Of a DNA stretch of 64,000 bases, positions 1-8,938 are shown piece after piece. The DNA comes from Lachnospiraceae bacterium UBA7143 (lineage in GTDB: Bacteria > Bacillota > Clostridia > Lachnospirales > Lachnospiraceae). A program made the position numbers and the translations under genes. The stretch covers positions 62,001-126,000 of the forward strand of contig DKWV01000001.1 in NCBI GenBank assembly GCA_002491905.1, read 5' to 3'. Within the stretch, counting starts at the first letter, position 1; each line of letters begins with the position of its first letter. The notes under the pieces are model-generated. The model was not told where the DNA came from. It saw only the letters and a program-made list of their open reading frames with translations, and did not search any database.

Positions 1-72
1 CTGCTCTTCTATTTTTTCACTCGCCGCGTCAATGTTTTCAGCGGACAACCGATATTTTCCTGTGTTTTCCAA
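1..72 (-). CDS. Start of an unidentified gene (5' fragment, cut by window edge)
   Basis: Directly after the stop of the RsbW-like gene there is a GAGGTG ribosome-binding site and then a TTG codon at 72-70 that opens a frame running to the window edge. The 24 visible residues begin LENTGKYRLSAENIDAAS. They are too few to assign a family. Spacing and strand fit one more gene of the same operon. The upstream ATG overlapping the previous stop (ATGA) closes after three codons, so TTG is the only workable start seen. Confidence 0.35.
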   Translation of the reverse strand, partial: MENTGKYRLSAENIDAASEKIEEQ

Positions 73-82
73 TGTCAGCACC

Positions 83-490
83 TCATATGTTTTTCTTTAT
101 CCTCAGAATATTCTTTCCCTCCCTGTACTCATAAGAGACATCGTCCATACTCTTCTTCACCATATAGATGCCCAGACCGCCTATTTCCCGCTCCTCAGCG
201 GAAAGCGTGATGTCGGGATCAGCCTTGGCTAAGGGATCATACGGAACACCGTTATCGATAAAGGTGATCACGACGGCAAGCGGATTTTCCGTTACTTCAA
301 CGCGCACGGTCGCCGCGCCTACCTCGGGATTGTAAGCGTAATGCGCGATATTGCCGAACAGCTCGTCGATCGCTACGTCCACCTGAAGCTGCGTTTTCAT
401 CGGACAGTCAAGCTGTTCCAGCTGCTCGTCCACAAAAGCGGTCACGGCGGCAACATTTTCTATTGTCGCATCAAGTGTAAGCTCTTTCAT
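83..490 (-). CDS. RsbW/SpoIIAB-like serine kinase (HATPase_c anti-sigma type)
   Basis: This 135-residue cytosolic protein is a stand-alone GHKL ATPase of the anti-sigma-factor type. Proteins of this family phosphorylate a STAS partner on Ser/Thr and bind either it or a target protein. The N box is intact (DELFGNIAHYAY, about residues 42-53), with Asn47. The G1 box DNGVPYDP (79-86) and the G2 box GGLGIYMVK (104-112) are also present, so unlike the HATPase domains fused to the MATE proteins nearby it should bind ATP. The start is ATG 490 behind GGAGGG; the frame extends further upstream but only into the preceding gene, whose stop is at 492. No sigma factor gene is adjacent, so its target may be the STAS proteins at 5464 and 9721 or the MATE-fused domains (inference). 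Confidence 0.88.
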   Translation of the reverse strand: MKELTLDATIENVAAVTAFVDEQLEQLDCPMKTQLQVDVAIDELFGNIAHYAYNPEVGAATVRVEVTENPLAVVITFIDNGVPYDPLAKADPDITLSAEEREIGGLGIYMVKKSMDDVSYEYREGKNILRIKKNI

Positions 491-491
491 T

Positions 492-2186
492 TCAGCCCTC
501 CATTCTTTCCTTGTATTCCAGACAAAGCATTGTGATATCATCAAACTGCGGCGCATCTCCCACAAAGCGGTCGATATCCTCCTTTACCTTCGGAAGAAGC
601 GCCGACGGCGGAAGCGCTGAATTTTCTGTAAGAATCGCCGTCAGCCGCTCCATACCGTACAATTCGTTATCTTTATCTGTGGCCTCGGTCACACCGTCGG
701 TGTACTGGAATATCTTATCGCCCACATCAAGCTGCATTTGGCCGCACTTGTAGCGCATCCCTTCCATACCTGCAAGAACGAATCCCGCACGAATCTTGTA
801 AGGCTCAAATTTTCCGTCCTTTTTGCAAATATACGGTATCTCGTGACCCGCGTTCACATATCGGAAATCGCCGCTTACAAGGTCCAGAACTCCCTCATAC
901 GCAGTGATGAACAGGCCCTCGCTGTTGGATTCGCACAAAAGCTCGTTCACCTCGGTGAAGACCTCGCCCAGATCCTTGCCCGGCTGCGTGTGATCCTTGA
1001 TCAGCGTTTTCCCGATGACCATAAACAGCGCCGCAGGAACTCCCTTTCCCGAAACGTCCGCCATAACGATCGCCAAATGCCGGTCATCCACCATGAAGAA
1101 ATCATAGAAATCGCCGCCCACCTCTTTGGCGGGGTTCATGGTGGCATAAATGTCTATTTCCTTTCGCTCGGGGAAAGCGGGGAAGATACTCGGCAGCATG
1201 GATTTCTGGATATTCGTCGCCACGTCAAGCTCGGCTCCTATCCGCTCCTTTTCCGCCGTGACCTTTGTGAGGTTGTTGATATAATTCTCGATGTCATTCT
1301 CCATTTTCATAAAGCTTTCCGCCAGAACCTGAATCTCGTCCCCGGTGGTTATCTCGGAAAGCTGGCTGGAAATATGATTGTTGTTTTCGACAAAAGCCCC
1401 GGCGCACTGAGCGATCTGGTTTATGGGCCGCACCACGAACCGGTAGAGATACAGCATATAGAGAAGCATGAACACAATGACAAATATCACCGTCACAAGC
1501 ACGGCGTATACCAGATATTGGCGAAGCGCCGCCTGAAGCGTCACCATCGGTATTTCCACCCCCACCATAGCGAACACGTTCCCGTCCTCATCGAGAACCG
1601 GCTCTATCGCCGACGTATTGTATCCAAAATCACCGTCAGAGAAAAAATAGCTGTCCGAGCGTCTGCCGGTTAGTGCTATCTCGTTCAGGTCGTTGATATA
1701 ATCAGGATTGCAGCTGATGCTGTCTCCTATCGTAAAGGACTGTTCCTCCTTGACATATCCGTCCATAATATAGCGAAAAGGCGTCCAGTTATCCTTTGTG
1801 CCGGAATACCTCATAAGCTCCTCCTGGTCGAGCACGAACAGCCCGATATCGTTGGCGCCCATTTTTTCGCGAAGGGTGCATATCTTTTCCCTCGCGTCCG
1901 CGTATTCCCCGCTGCTCCTTATGGCGTCAAGCTCTTCCTCTCCTGTCTCGCCCGCGAAAAAGGCATTTACCGCGTCGGCATATTCCTTCAGCTTCTGCTC
2001 GCCCACGTAAGACAGCGCCACCTGTGCGCACTGATACGCCGTGGTGTTATACTGCTTTTCGATCGTCTCCTTGTACTGGTGATAGCCGATGACCGAGCTT
2101 GCCGTGCATATCAGAACTCCCAGCGCCACAATGCCAAGCCCGAGCTTAAACGCCAGTCTGGATTTTTTTTCTGCAGATGTCTCCAT
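492..2186 (-). CDS. Membrane-bound SpoIIE/PP2C phosphatase with extracellular sensor and HAMP
   Basis: A 564-residue RsbU/RsbP-type Ser/Thr phosphatase. Members dephosphorylate STAS antagonists and so oppose the RsbW-like kinase encoded next to it. Transmembrane segments lie near residues 12-34 and 224-248. The roughly 190-residue extracellular segment between them resembles a Cache-type sensor by layout. A HAMP region (about 249-302) and a short coiled linker follow, then the PP2C domain. The metal-binding motifs VGGDFYDF (356-363), DVSGKG (377-382), YTDGVTEA and FDDITML are all present, so it should be active. The start ATG is preceded by GGAGGGAGAAA. It sits between the intact MATE-HATPase gene and the RsbW-like gene with short gaps. 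The input ligand is unknown. Confidence 0.92.
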   Translation of the reverse strand: METSAEKKSRLAFKLGLGIVALGVLICTASSVIGYHQYKETIEKQYNTTAYQCAQVALSYVGEQKLKEYADAVNAFFAGETGEEELDAIRSSGEYADAREKICTLREKMGANDIGLFVLDQEELMRYSGTKDNWTPFRYIMDGYVKEEQSFTIGDSISCNPDYINDLNEIALTGRRSDSYFFSDGDFGYNTSAIEPVLDEDGNVFAMVGVEIPMVTLQAALRQYLVYAVLVTVIFVIVFMLLYMLYLYRFVVRPINQIAQCAGAFVENNNHISSQLSEITTGDEIQVLAESFMKMENDIENYINNLTKVTAEKERIGAELDVATNIQKSMLPSIFPAFPERKEIDIYATMNPAKEVGGDFYDFFMVDDRHLAIVMADVSGKGVPAALFMVIGKTLIKDHTQPGKDLGEVFTEVNELLCESNSEGLFITAYEGVLDLVSGDFRYVNAGHEIPYICKKDGKFEPYKIRAGFVLAGMEGMRYKCGQMQLDVGDKIFQYTDGVTEATDKDNELYGMERLTAILTENSALPPSALLPKVKEDIDRFVGDAPQFDDITMLCLEYKERMEG

Positions 2187-2213
2187 TTTCTCCCTCCATA
2201 ATCCTGTCTGCGC

Positions 2214-3917
2214 TCAAATATAAATGATCAGGGTATTTACGCCGAGCGCACTCAAATATTCCGTCCTGGACGCCAGGCCGCAGATCATTTTGACGCCCAT
2301 ATAGTCGAGGCTGCCGTCCTGCGCCTCTATCGGGTTGTAGCGTCTGCCCGCGCTGCGTATCCTTATGATGCGCTTATTCTCCCACGCCAGCACGCGCACA
2401 TCCATAAATCCATCCGACGGACGGGATTTCTGGGTTATGATGGTCATAAGCTCCTCCAGCGCAAGGCTTATCACCATCGTTTCCTTCTTGGTAAAATCGT
2501 TCTGCTCACAAAAAGAGCGTATCTTTTCGCTCGCCCCGCATATCTTTTCATCGGAACACTCCACGGTAAAGGAAACAGAACTCCCGCTTCTTTCAAGGGA
2601 GTCGTCGATCAGATAAAACGGCATCAGCCGCTTTCTGCGGGCGATATAAAAACCGCCCGTCGCTATCAGCGCAAACGTAAACAGCTCAGAGCAGGGATAG
2701 AACAGCCATATTCTTTCCCCGAGACCGCGAAACACCAGCGCGAAAAACGCCACCGCCGCAAAGCTGCGGCACACTGTGACAGCGTTCGCCGCCGCCACCT
2801 GTCCGACTGCGTTGTAGGTATACGACATCACGCTGTTGACTGTGGCAAACACAAGACTCGCCGCAAGACACCTTACGGCAAAGGCACAGTCCGCGCCGCT
2901 GCCGAATAAAGCGCCTAGCTTTGCCGGAAACAGCGCCAGAAATGCCGCGAAAACAAGCGAAAGTGCCGCTCCTGCGAAAAGCTCCGTGTTCACAGTGCGC
3001 CTGACGCTTCTGGCATCCTTTTCGCCGTAAAATATCCCGGTCATCGCCGCACCCGTCTGCGGCACCCCGTTCTGGATACAGATGGAAAACTCGTTCAGAT
3101 TGTTTACAATCGCGAATATCGGTACAAGTCCCACAATGCCCATAGAGCCAAGTATAAGGTTCACCACAAGAATGCGCACCGAGGAAAGAAGGTTGTTGAG
3201 CGCCATCGGGCTTCCATAGCGGAATATCGCCGTTCTGTCGGATATGCGCAGAAACTTAAGACCCGGCTGAAAGGAGCCTTTTCCCGCCCAGAGGAACGCA
3301 AAACTCATCACTGTGGCGACAGTTGTCGCGATCACACTCGCCCACGCGGCGCCCTTTATCCCGAAATCAAAGACAAACAGGAAAAGATAATCCAGCGCAA
3401 TATTCAACCATGTCATGGTAAGCATCGCCGTCATCGCCTGCTTGTGTTTGCCCTCCAGCCGGAGATAGAAATACGGGATATAAAGAAGGATCTTCGTTAT
3501 TCCGCCGAGAAAGGTGATTCTCAGATACAGATACACATACCCGCAGGAGCGCTCCGTCGCGAGCATATTCGCGATATTCCCCGAGAAAGCGAATCCCAGA
3601 AGGCAGAAAACGCCGCCCACAAGCAGCGAGTCGAGAAGCGCGCCCTGAAAGATCCGCTTCCCTTCCGCAGAGTCGTCCGCGCCGATGGCGTGCGACGAAA
3701 GGAACGACGCGCCTGACGCGTACAGCGAGCCTATCGTGCATAAAAGCAAATACACCGGGAGACACTGATTCACGCTTTCCAGCCCTGTGTCGCCAAGCTT
3801 TCTGCCGATAAAAACACTGTCAAAAAAAACGTTCACCGTACCGCCGAGCACGGCGATTATATTCGGGAAAAGCGCCCGGTAATACAGTCTGGCGATAAAA
3901 TTTCTGTTTTCAGTCAT
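2214..3917 (-). CDS. MATE-family transporter fused to a C-terminal RsbW-like HATPase domain
   Basis: This protein of about 567 residues has a MATE core of some 12 hydrophobic segments over residues 1-430. MATE proteins are cation-coupled exporters of small organic molecules. The C-terminal 130 residues resemble an anti-sigma HATPase domain. That domain is degenerate: the N-box Asn is replaced (ALEELMTIITQKS) and the DxGxG loop reads RSAGRRYNPIE, while the later GVKMICGLA segment is kept. It may therefore act as a binding module and not as a kinase. The start is ATG 3917, overlapping the end of the GH3 gene by 8 bases. Its paralogue at 5781-7595 shares the same altered motifs. The substrate is unknown; the adjacent GH3 product is a reasonable guess. 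Confidence 0.85.
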   Translation of the reverse strand: MTENRNFIARLYYRALFPNIIAVLGGTVNVFFDSVFIGRKLGDTGLESVNQCLPVYLLLCTIGSLYASGASFLSSHAIGADDSAEGKRIFQGALLDSLLVGGVFCLLGFAFSGNIANMLATERSCGYVYLYLRITFLGGITKILLYIPYFYLRLEGKHKQAMTAMLTMTWLNIALDYLFLFVFDFGIKGAAWASVIATTVATVMSFAFLWAGKGSFQPGLKFLRISDRTAIFRYGSPMALNNLLSSVRILVVNLILGSMGIVGLVPIFAIVNNLNEFSICIQNGVPQTGAAMTGIFYGEKDARSVRRTVNTELFAGAALSLVFAAFLALFPAKLGALFGSGADCAFAVRCLAASLVFATVNSVMSYTYNAVGQVAAANAVTVCRSFAAVAFFALVFRGLGERIWLFYPCSELFTFALIATGGFYIARRKRLMPFYLIDDSLERSGSSVSFTVECSDEKICGASEKIRSFCEQNDFTKKETMVISLALEELMTIITQKSRPSDGFMDVRVLAWENKRIIRIRSAGRRYNPIEAQDGSLDYMGVKMICGLASRTEYLSALGVNTLIIYI

Positions 3918-5436
3918 TGTCCATGCGCAGCAGAGCATTCGTCTGCGTCTCCTTCAAAAAGGTGTGATGCTTGCTGTGTCCCTCTCCGAACACCTTGTTT
4001 ATGCTTCCCGAAGGGCAGACCCTGACGGAAAGCTCCCGCAGCATTCCCTGCCTGCGGATATCGGTATAATCCGCCGACGCCTGACCAAACATCCCGTCAA
4101 GCACGCTTCCCGAATCGGCGGGGACATCTCCCATCGTTTCCAGAAACACCCAGTACCTGCTGGGGAGAGACTGTTCCACGCCGACCGCGAAATCGGAAAG
4201 GACAATATGCCGTTCATTCGCCCAGGCCGTAAGGATGTTCTCCACAAGCTGAACGTTCAGCTTTTCCCCCGCGATGTTCATCGTCTGTTTTCTGCCGTGC
4301 ACCTCAAACAACGGGCCATATTTGCTGACATCCAGTATCTTTATCATGTCGCCGGTGCGGTAGCGGTAAAGCCCGCCGAAAGTGGTGATGACCGGCTCGT
4401 AATATCCGCCAGCCTCAACTTCCTCAAACTGCGTAAATGACCCGTCCTCCGTCATAAACTCATAATACGCATTGAACGGAAGGAACATATATTCCGCCCT
4501 TTCGGGACGCGGCGCTATGCCCATCATGCACTCTGACGAGGAGTAGGTTTCATACACCAGCGGGATATTTCCGCGGTAGCGGGAAAGGGCTTTTGTCTGA
4601 AACTCCATACTTTTTCCGCCTATCCCGCTGATAAACCTGAGGTTTTTATAAAGCCGCGGAAGGATCGGCGTATCGAAGCCCTCAGAAAGGACGTTTTCCG
4701 CATCATCCAATATGGAAGCGTCCGGAAGACAGGCGAGAAGCCTCCGCTTTACCTCGTCGCCTAAAGCGGCATCGACGTGCTTCGCCCTCATATCGGCAAG
4801 AACGGCGCGCCAGTTTTCCTCAAGATAGCGCGTAACAAGCAGAACGTCGTACAAAAAAATGGACTGAATCGAAACAATATCCAGGCTGCACAGCATAAGC
4901 CACGCCTTGACATAAAAAACATCAGTGATGTCGTCCGCAAACAAAAGCCGCTCCCCGCCGACAAAAGACGACGGGTCAAGATCACCGCGCTCCTTGTATG
5001 TCCTGTAGCACGCTTCGGACAGGAGTATATTTCGGTTGTCCTTCACGCGAAATACCCCCGTGTGTAAGTGGGGGCCTTCTCTTCCGTCGAAGTGATGGTA
5101 CAGCATATTGTATACGTGGCTGCCGTATCGGCTAAGCGCCTCCTCCGTCAGCGGGAACACCTTTCGCTCGCCGGTGCTTCCGGATGTGGCGACGGTATAA
5201 CGCGTAGGATACGCCGTATAGCGGAGCGGTTCGCACAGCCCGTTGTAATCTTCATATACCGTGAGCGGAACGCGCCGCGCGTATTTTTCCGGGGAATCTA
5301 TCCCGCTAAAACCCATTTCCCGGCCATAGTCAGTGTCTTTATTGTCCCGCAGGATGATCTTAAGGTTTTCCCTGTTGATCTGCGCCGCTCGTTCAAAATC
5401 CTGAAACAGATCAGATAACTTTTTCTTTTCCGTCAT
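3910..5436 (-). CDS. GH3-family acyl-adenylating amidosynthetase-like enzyme
   Basis: A 508-residue GH3 superfamily protein, cytosolic, with no signal peptide. Characterised plant GH3 enzymes activate a carboxylic acid as acyl-AMP and conjugate it to an amino acid or another amine; bacterial members are mostly uncharacterised. Visible motifs are the P-loop-like TSGSTGERK near residue 84, the YETYSSSECMMG segment, YRYRTGDMIKI and GRKQTMNIAGEKLN, which match the ordered GH3/ANL core motifs. Length fits a complete enzyme. The start ATG 5436 lies behind AAGGAG. It lies between the STAS gene and the MATE-HATPase gene, which suggests synthesis of a small conjugate that the neighbouring MATE exports (inference). 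The acid and amine substrates cannot be read from sequence. Confidence 0.85.
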   Translation of the reverse strand: MTEKKKLSDLFQDFERAAQINRENLKIILRDNKDTDYGREMGFSGIDSPEKYARRVPLTVYEDYNGLCEPLRYTAYPTRYTVATSGSTGERKVFPLTEEALSRYGSHVYNMLYHHFDGREGPHLHTGVFRVKDNRNILLSEACYRTYKERGDLDPSSFVGGERLLFADDITDVFYVKAWLMLCSLDIVSIQSIFLYDVLLVTRYLEENWRAVLADMRAKHVDAALGDEVKRRLLACLPDASILDDAENVLSEGFDTPILPRLYKNLRFISGIGGKSMEFQTKALSRYRGNIPLVYETYSSSECMMGIAPRPERAEYMFLPFNAYYEFMTEDGSFTQFEEVEAGGYYEPVITTFGGLYRYRTGDMIKILDVSKYGPLFEVHGRKQTMNIAGEKLNVQLVENILTAWANERHIVLSDFAVGVEQSLPSRYWVFLETMGDVPADSGSVLDGMFGQASADYTDIRRQGMLRELSVRVCPSGSINKVFGEGHSKHHTFLKETQTNALLRMDND

Positions 5437-5463
5437 TTCCTGTAAATGTTCTCCTTTTTTCCG

Positions 5464-5760
5464 TCACTCGATCGTCAGAATATCCGAAAAGCCCGTCACC
5501 TCGAACACCTCAGAAATAACCTCGTTGACGTTGCGGATGATCATTTTCCCCTGCTTGTTCATCGTCTTCTGCACCGCCAGCAGAACGCGAAGCCCCGCCG
5601 AGGAAAGGTATTCCAGATTGGCGAAATCCAGTATCAGCTCGGTGTTGTCGGCTATGCTCTGGTTAAATTCCGCTTCCAGCTGCGGAGCGGTCGTGGTGTC
5701 AAGTCTGCCCTCCAGAGCAATGTTGAGCGTTTTTCCTTCTGTGTTTTTTGTGATGTTCAT
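5464..5760 (-). CDS. STAS-domain anti-sigma factor antagonist (RsbV/SpoIIAA-like)
   Basis: A 98-residue single STAS domain. In partner switching such proteins are phosphorylated on a conserved Ser by an RsbW-like kinase and reactivated by a PP2C phosphatase. The phosphoacceptor region YLSSAGLRVLL (about residues 51-61) is intact. The start follows GGAGGGAAAACATT. It lies 20 bases after the interrupted MATE-HATPase gene and just before GH3. With the kinase at 83 and the phosphatase at 492, all three components of an Rsb-type switch are in one operon. No sigma factor is present, so the output may be the MATE-fused HATPase domains (inference). Confidence 0.93.
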   Translation of the reverse strand: MNITKNTEGKTLNIALEGRLDTTTAPQLEAEFNQSIADNTELILDFANLEYLSSAGLRVLLAVQKTMNKQGKMIIRNVNEVISEVFEVTGFSDILTIE

Positions 5761-5780
5761 AATGTTTTCCCTCCATAAAA

Positions 5781-7595
5781 TTATTGACTGTCTGCTTTTG
5801 CTACATAGATCGTAACGATATTCATACGGTAAACGTAGCAGTAATCAATTCGCTCGGCGAATTTCTGCGCCATTTTTATGCCAATCTTTGAAAAATCCTC
5901 ATCGTCGTATTCAAAATCAAGCGGATTGTACTGCCTCGCGGCATTTCTGATAACGATGCGGAACGCATCGGGGTCGGAAAACAGCTTCACGTCCGTAAAC
6001 GCGCCGTCGCGCTTTATCTTTTCCTCCGTGATCTGACTGTGCGCGACAAAGTCCGCCATCAGCTCCTCAAGGCACAGGGCTGTCAGGTACGCTGTCCGTT
6101 TCGTGCCGTATTCCTTCAGCATAAAGCTGTGTATTTTCTCGGAAATTCCCGTTGTCCCGATGTTGTCATAGCTGATGCTGATATCGAACATTGGCACTGC
6201 GGTCTCGACCTTATCGTTAAATTTCAGGATATCATCGGCGGTTATTTTCGGCGTTTTTTTGCTGATCACGTGCAGCAGATACGCCAGTATAAAAAAGACA
6301 AGCGCGTTTCCGCCCTGCGCGATCCACAATCCCGTATATCCCAGATGTGGCAGCAGGACCGCAAGCATGACAGGATAGATCAGCGAATCGGGGAGTATCG
6401 AAATCATCAGGGAGTGTTTAAATCGCTCGGTTGCTTCGTAAAAATGCCCGAGCGTTCCCGCGCAGATCCGAACCGGCGTAAAGGCCAGCAGCAGGTATAT
6501 ACCCTGACGGACAAGCAGCTCCGCGTTTTCGATGTCCGCCGCGTTTCTCATATACATCATTAACAGGAGAGGCAGCGCAGCAATACACACGACCGCCCAC
6601 ACCGCCGTGGAAATGATGCCGATGATAAGGCTGCTTCCTATCGTCTTTTTCAAGCCCTGTTTGTCCCGTGCGCCGTAAAACAGACCGAACAGCGGCCCCG
6701 TCGCGACGCCTGTCGCCATAATCGGCACGGAAATGACGCCAAAAATGCTTTATACTACCGATTGGATTGCCAGACCCGCCACACCGAGATTGGCAACGAT
6801 CAGGTTGTTGACGATACCCGCGACCGCGCTGTCAATCAGGGAATCTGTCGTGCTGGGAAGCCCGTGGACCATCACCTCTAAAAGCTCCTTTGCACGGTAA
6901 CGGTAAAGCTTCAGGCGCAGCGGGATATGACTCTGGCGGATGATCAGCCAGCCCACCCCCACATTCAAAACGCAGGATACGGCACTTCCCAGTCCAAGAC
7001 TTCCCACCCCCAGGGAAGTTGTCTTGATAAAAACAATCGAAAAAATCACGTTCGTCACAATACCCGTTATCGACTCCGCCAGATATTTCCACGCATGGCC
7101 GTAGGTGTTGCACACAGAGCCTACCATTCTGTTAATACCGTTTAACGGCACCATCAGCGCGTAACAGCGAAGATAAGCCGCCGCATACTCCGCAAGCTCG
7201 GGTGTTCTCGCGCCGAAGAGCGTAACAAGCGGATCGGCGAACAGTTCGATAACCACTACAAATACGATACCGAGAACGAACGGCCCTGTCATTCCCAGCG
7301 AAAACATACGGTTCGCCGCTTCCTTATCCCCTCTGCCGAGAGCCGTCGTCAAAAGAAGATTCGCGCCGCCCGCGATCACGTTGGTAAACGCCATAGAAAG
7401 CATAATGACAGGCATCGCCGTACCGATCGCCGCTATGTGTACAGGCGTAAAGAAAATACCGGCGAGCGTGATGTCCACCATAAACAGAAACATCATCAGA
7501 AAAGAGGTGACAAAGGTCGCCGGAAGCATATTCAGAATCGATTTTCGCACCAGCACATTATCGCGCGTTAAGATTATATCCCTATTGTTTTTCAA
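5781..7595 (-). pseudogene. MATE transporter-HATPase fusion interrupted by one in-frame TAA stop
   Basis: Two open segments in the same frame (7595 down to 6753 and 6749 down to 5781) are separated by a single TAA at 6752-6750. Reading through gives about 604 residues that form a complete MATE core and a C-terminal HATPase-like domain, like the intact paralogue at 2214. The local peptide is GLAIQSVV-stop-SIFGVISVP; the reading frame is conserved on both sides, so a single substitution (for example CAA to TAA) explains it. The start is probably TTG 7595, behind AAAGGAG at 9 bases, although ATG codons at 7628 and 7619 are in frame. The HATPase part lacks the N-box Asn (LEELMADFVAHS) and the DxG loop (RNAARQYNPLD). 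ATG 6728, just after the stop, could only give a truncated protein. A sequencing error is possible. Confidence 0.8.
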
Positions 7596-7624
7596 AATAA
7601 TTTTCTCCTTTGAAATCATTCGTT

Positions 7625-8938
7625 TCATTCTTTTTTCTGTTCCTGCCTCTTTCCACCCGGAAAGGATGCGGTAGAAAGCATAACATCCAGAACAAACATC
7701 CCGTCCTTCGTGTAACAGAACACGTCCCCCAAAAGCCGCTCCGCTGCCTCTTTGACCGTGGCAAGACCATAGCCGTGTCCGCCGCCCTCCTTGTCCGTTA
7801 CAGGAAACGTCCCCTTTTCCACATACAGGCTGTCCCGGCAGGTATTCTTGATCCGTATCAGCAGGTATTCCCTGTTATACTTCATGAAAACAGCTGCCTC
7901 CCGTTTCCCTTCCTCCAGCTCCTTCAAGGCATCGCAGGCATTTTCCAGCCCATTGGAGAGAATCTGGCACAGTTCCATGTAGGGCAGCTCTTCCTGCCCG
8001 ATCTGGATGTCATGGTGGAATACCACACCTATTTTCTCGAATTTTCCTGCGTAGTAGACAAACACCGCATTGATGTACGGGTTGGGACAGTAGGATTTTA
8101 ACGGCGCGTCGTTCTGTGCCTCCATGCCTTTTAAGTAGGCCAGCGCTTCCTCAACCTTCCCCTCCGCCAGCAGGCCGGAAAGGGTAGCGGTATATCCCTT
8201 CATGTCGTGTTTCATCTTTCGGATGCGCTGCTGGTCCTCCAACCGTGCCTCCAGCGAGTTCTTCTGCTCCAGCAGCATCCTCTCGGCCTGCTGTTTGCGG
8301 AAAAACAGAAGCTGCCTGTACATCGCGGCAAGGATCGTGGCGTAAGTCATGGGCATCAGCGCCAGCACGAACAGAAATGCCAAAAGCTCCTGTGGGCGTT
8401 TCGTGACGATCACGGGATAATTTGCCATGACCGCAAGCAGCAGATAATACAGCCCCGTCATGCCCGCAAACAGTCCCTAGCCCCGTGCCGCCGACTCCTG
8501 TAATTCCCGATAGGGGTTCCTCAGGAACCGCGCCGCCGCCCACTCGAGCAGCGGGAACAGCACAAGCCGCCCAATGAACATGAGGATATATTTTTCCCCG
8601 CCAAAATAGAAATCCGCAAGGTTCGTTACCACAATGATCCAGTAGGATACCGTATCCGCCAGACAGAAAGTAAACAAAAACTGCCCCTTCCTGTCCCCGG
8701 ACATAAACCAGAAAAAGACAAAGCCCGGGAGCGTACAGGTCAGAAGGAACACTTTCCCCATAAACTCTGTTCCATACAGTGCCAGTCCCGCCACATTGAG
8801 CACCACTACCGGCGTCATAAATATCCCTGTCAGGATAATCGTCTTTTTCCTCGGATAGCGGGAGCGGTACAGCAGGATAAACAGGATCAGGATATGGAAC
8901 AGCGACCACAGCACAGATAAATCCCTCAGTATTGTCAT
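7625..8938 (-). pseudogene. AgrC/ComD-type GHKL sensor histidine kinase interrupted by one in-frame TAG stop
   Basis: An N-terminal segment (8938 to 8480) with about five hydrophobic helices is followed, in the same frame, by a TAG at 8479-8477 and then by the rest of a GHKL kinase. Read through, the protein is about 437 residues, normal for peptide-sensing AgrC-like kinases. The junction reads ESAARG-stop-GLFAGMTGLYYL; Trp (TGG) is the likely original codon. The catalytic half has the His box KMKHDMKGY, N box LSNGLENACDAL and G box GGGHGYGLATV. The gene starts at ATG 8938, overlapping the response-regulator stop (ATGA), and ends overlapping the MATE gene. An internal start at 8461 could give a soluble-side fragment lacking most of the sensor. 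No agrB or agrD signal genes are visible. Confidence 0.8.

Noticed and set aside
83..5760. Sporulation spoIIA operon
   Set aside because: The order spoIIAA-spoIIAB-sigF is absent; there is no sigma factor and the genes are mixed with transporters and GH3.
8477..8479. TAG read as pyrrolysine or suppressed stop in the sensor kinase
   Set aside because: No pyl genes or other sign of recoding are visible, and the neighbouring gene carries a TAA, so two nonsense mutations are a simpler explanation.
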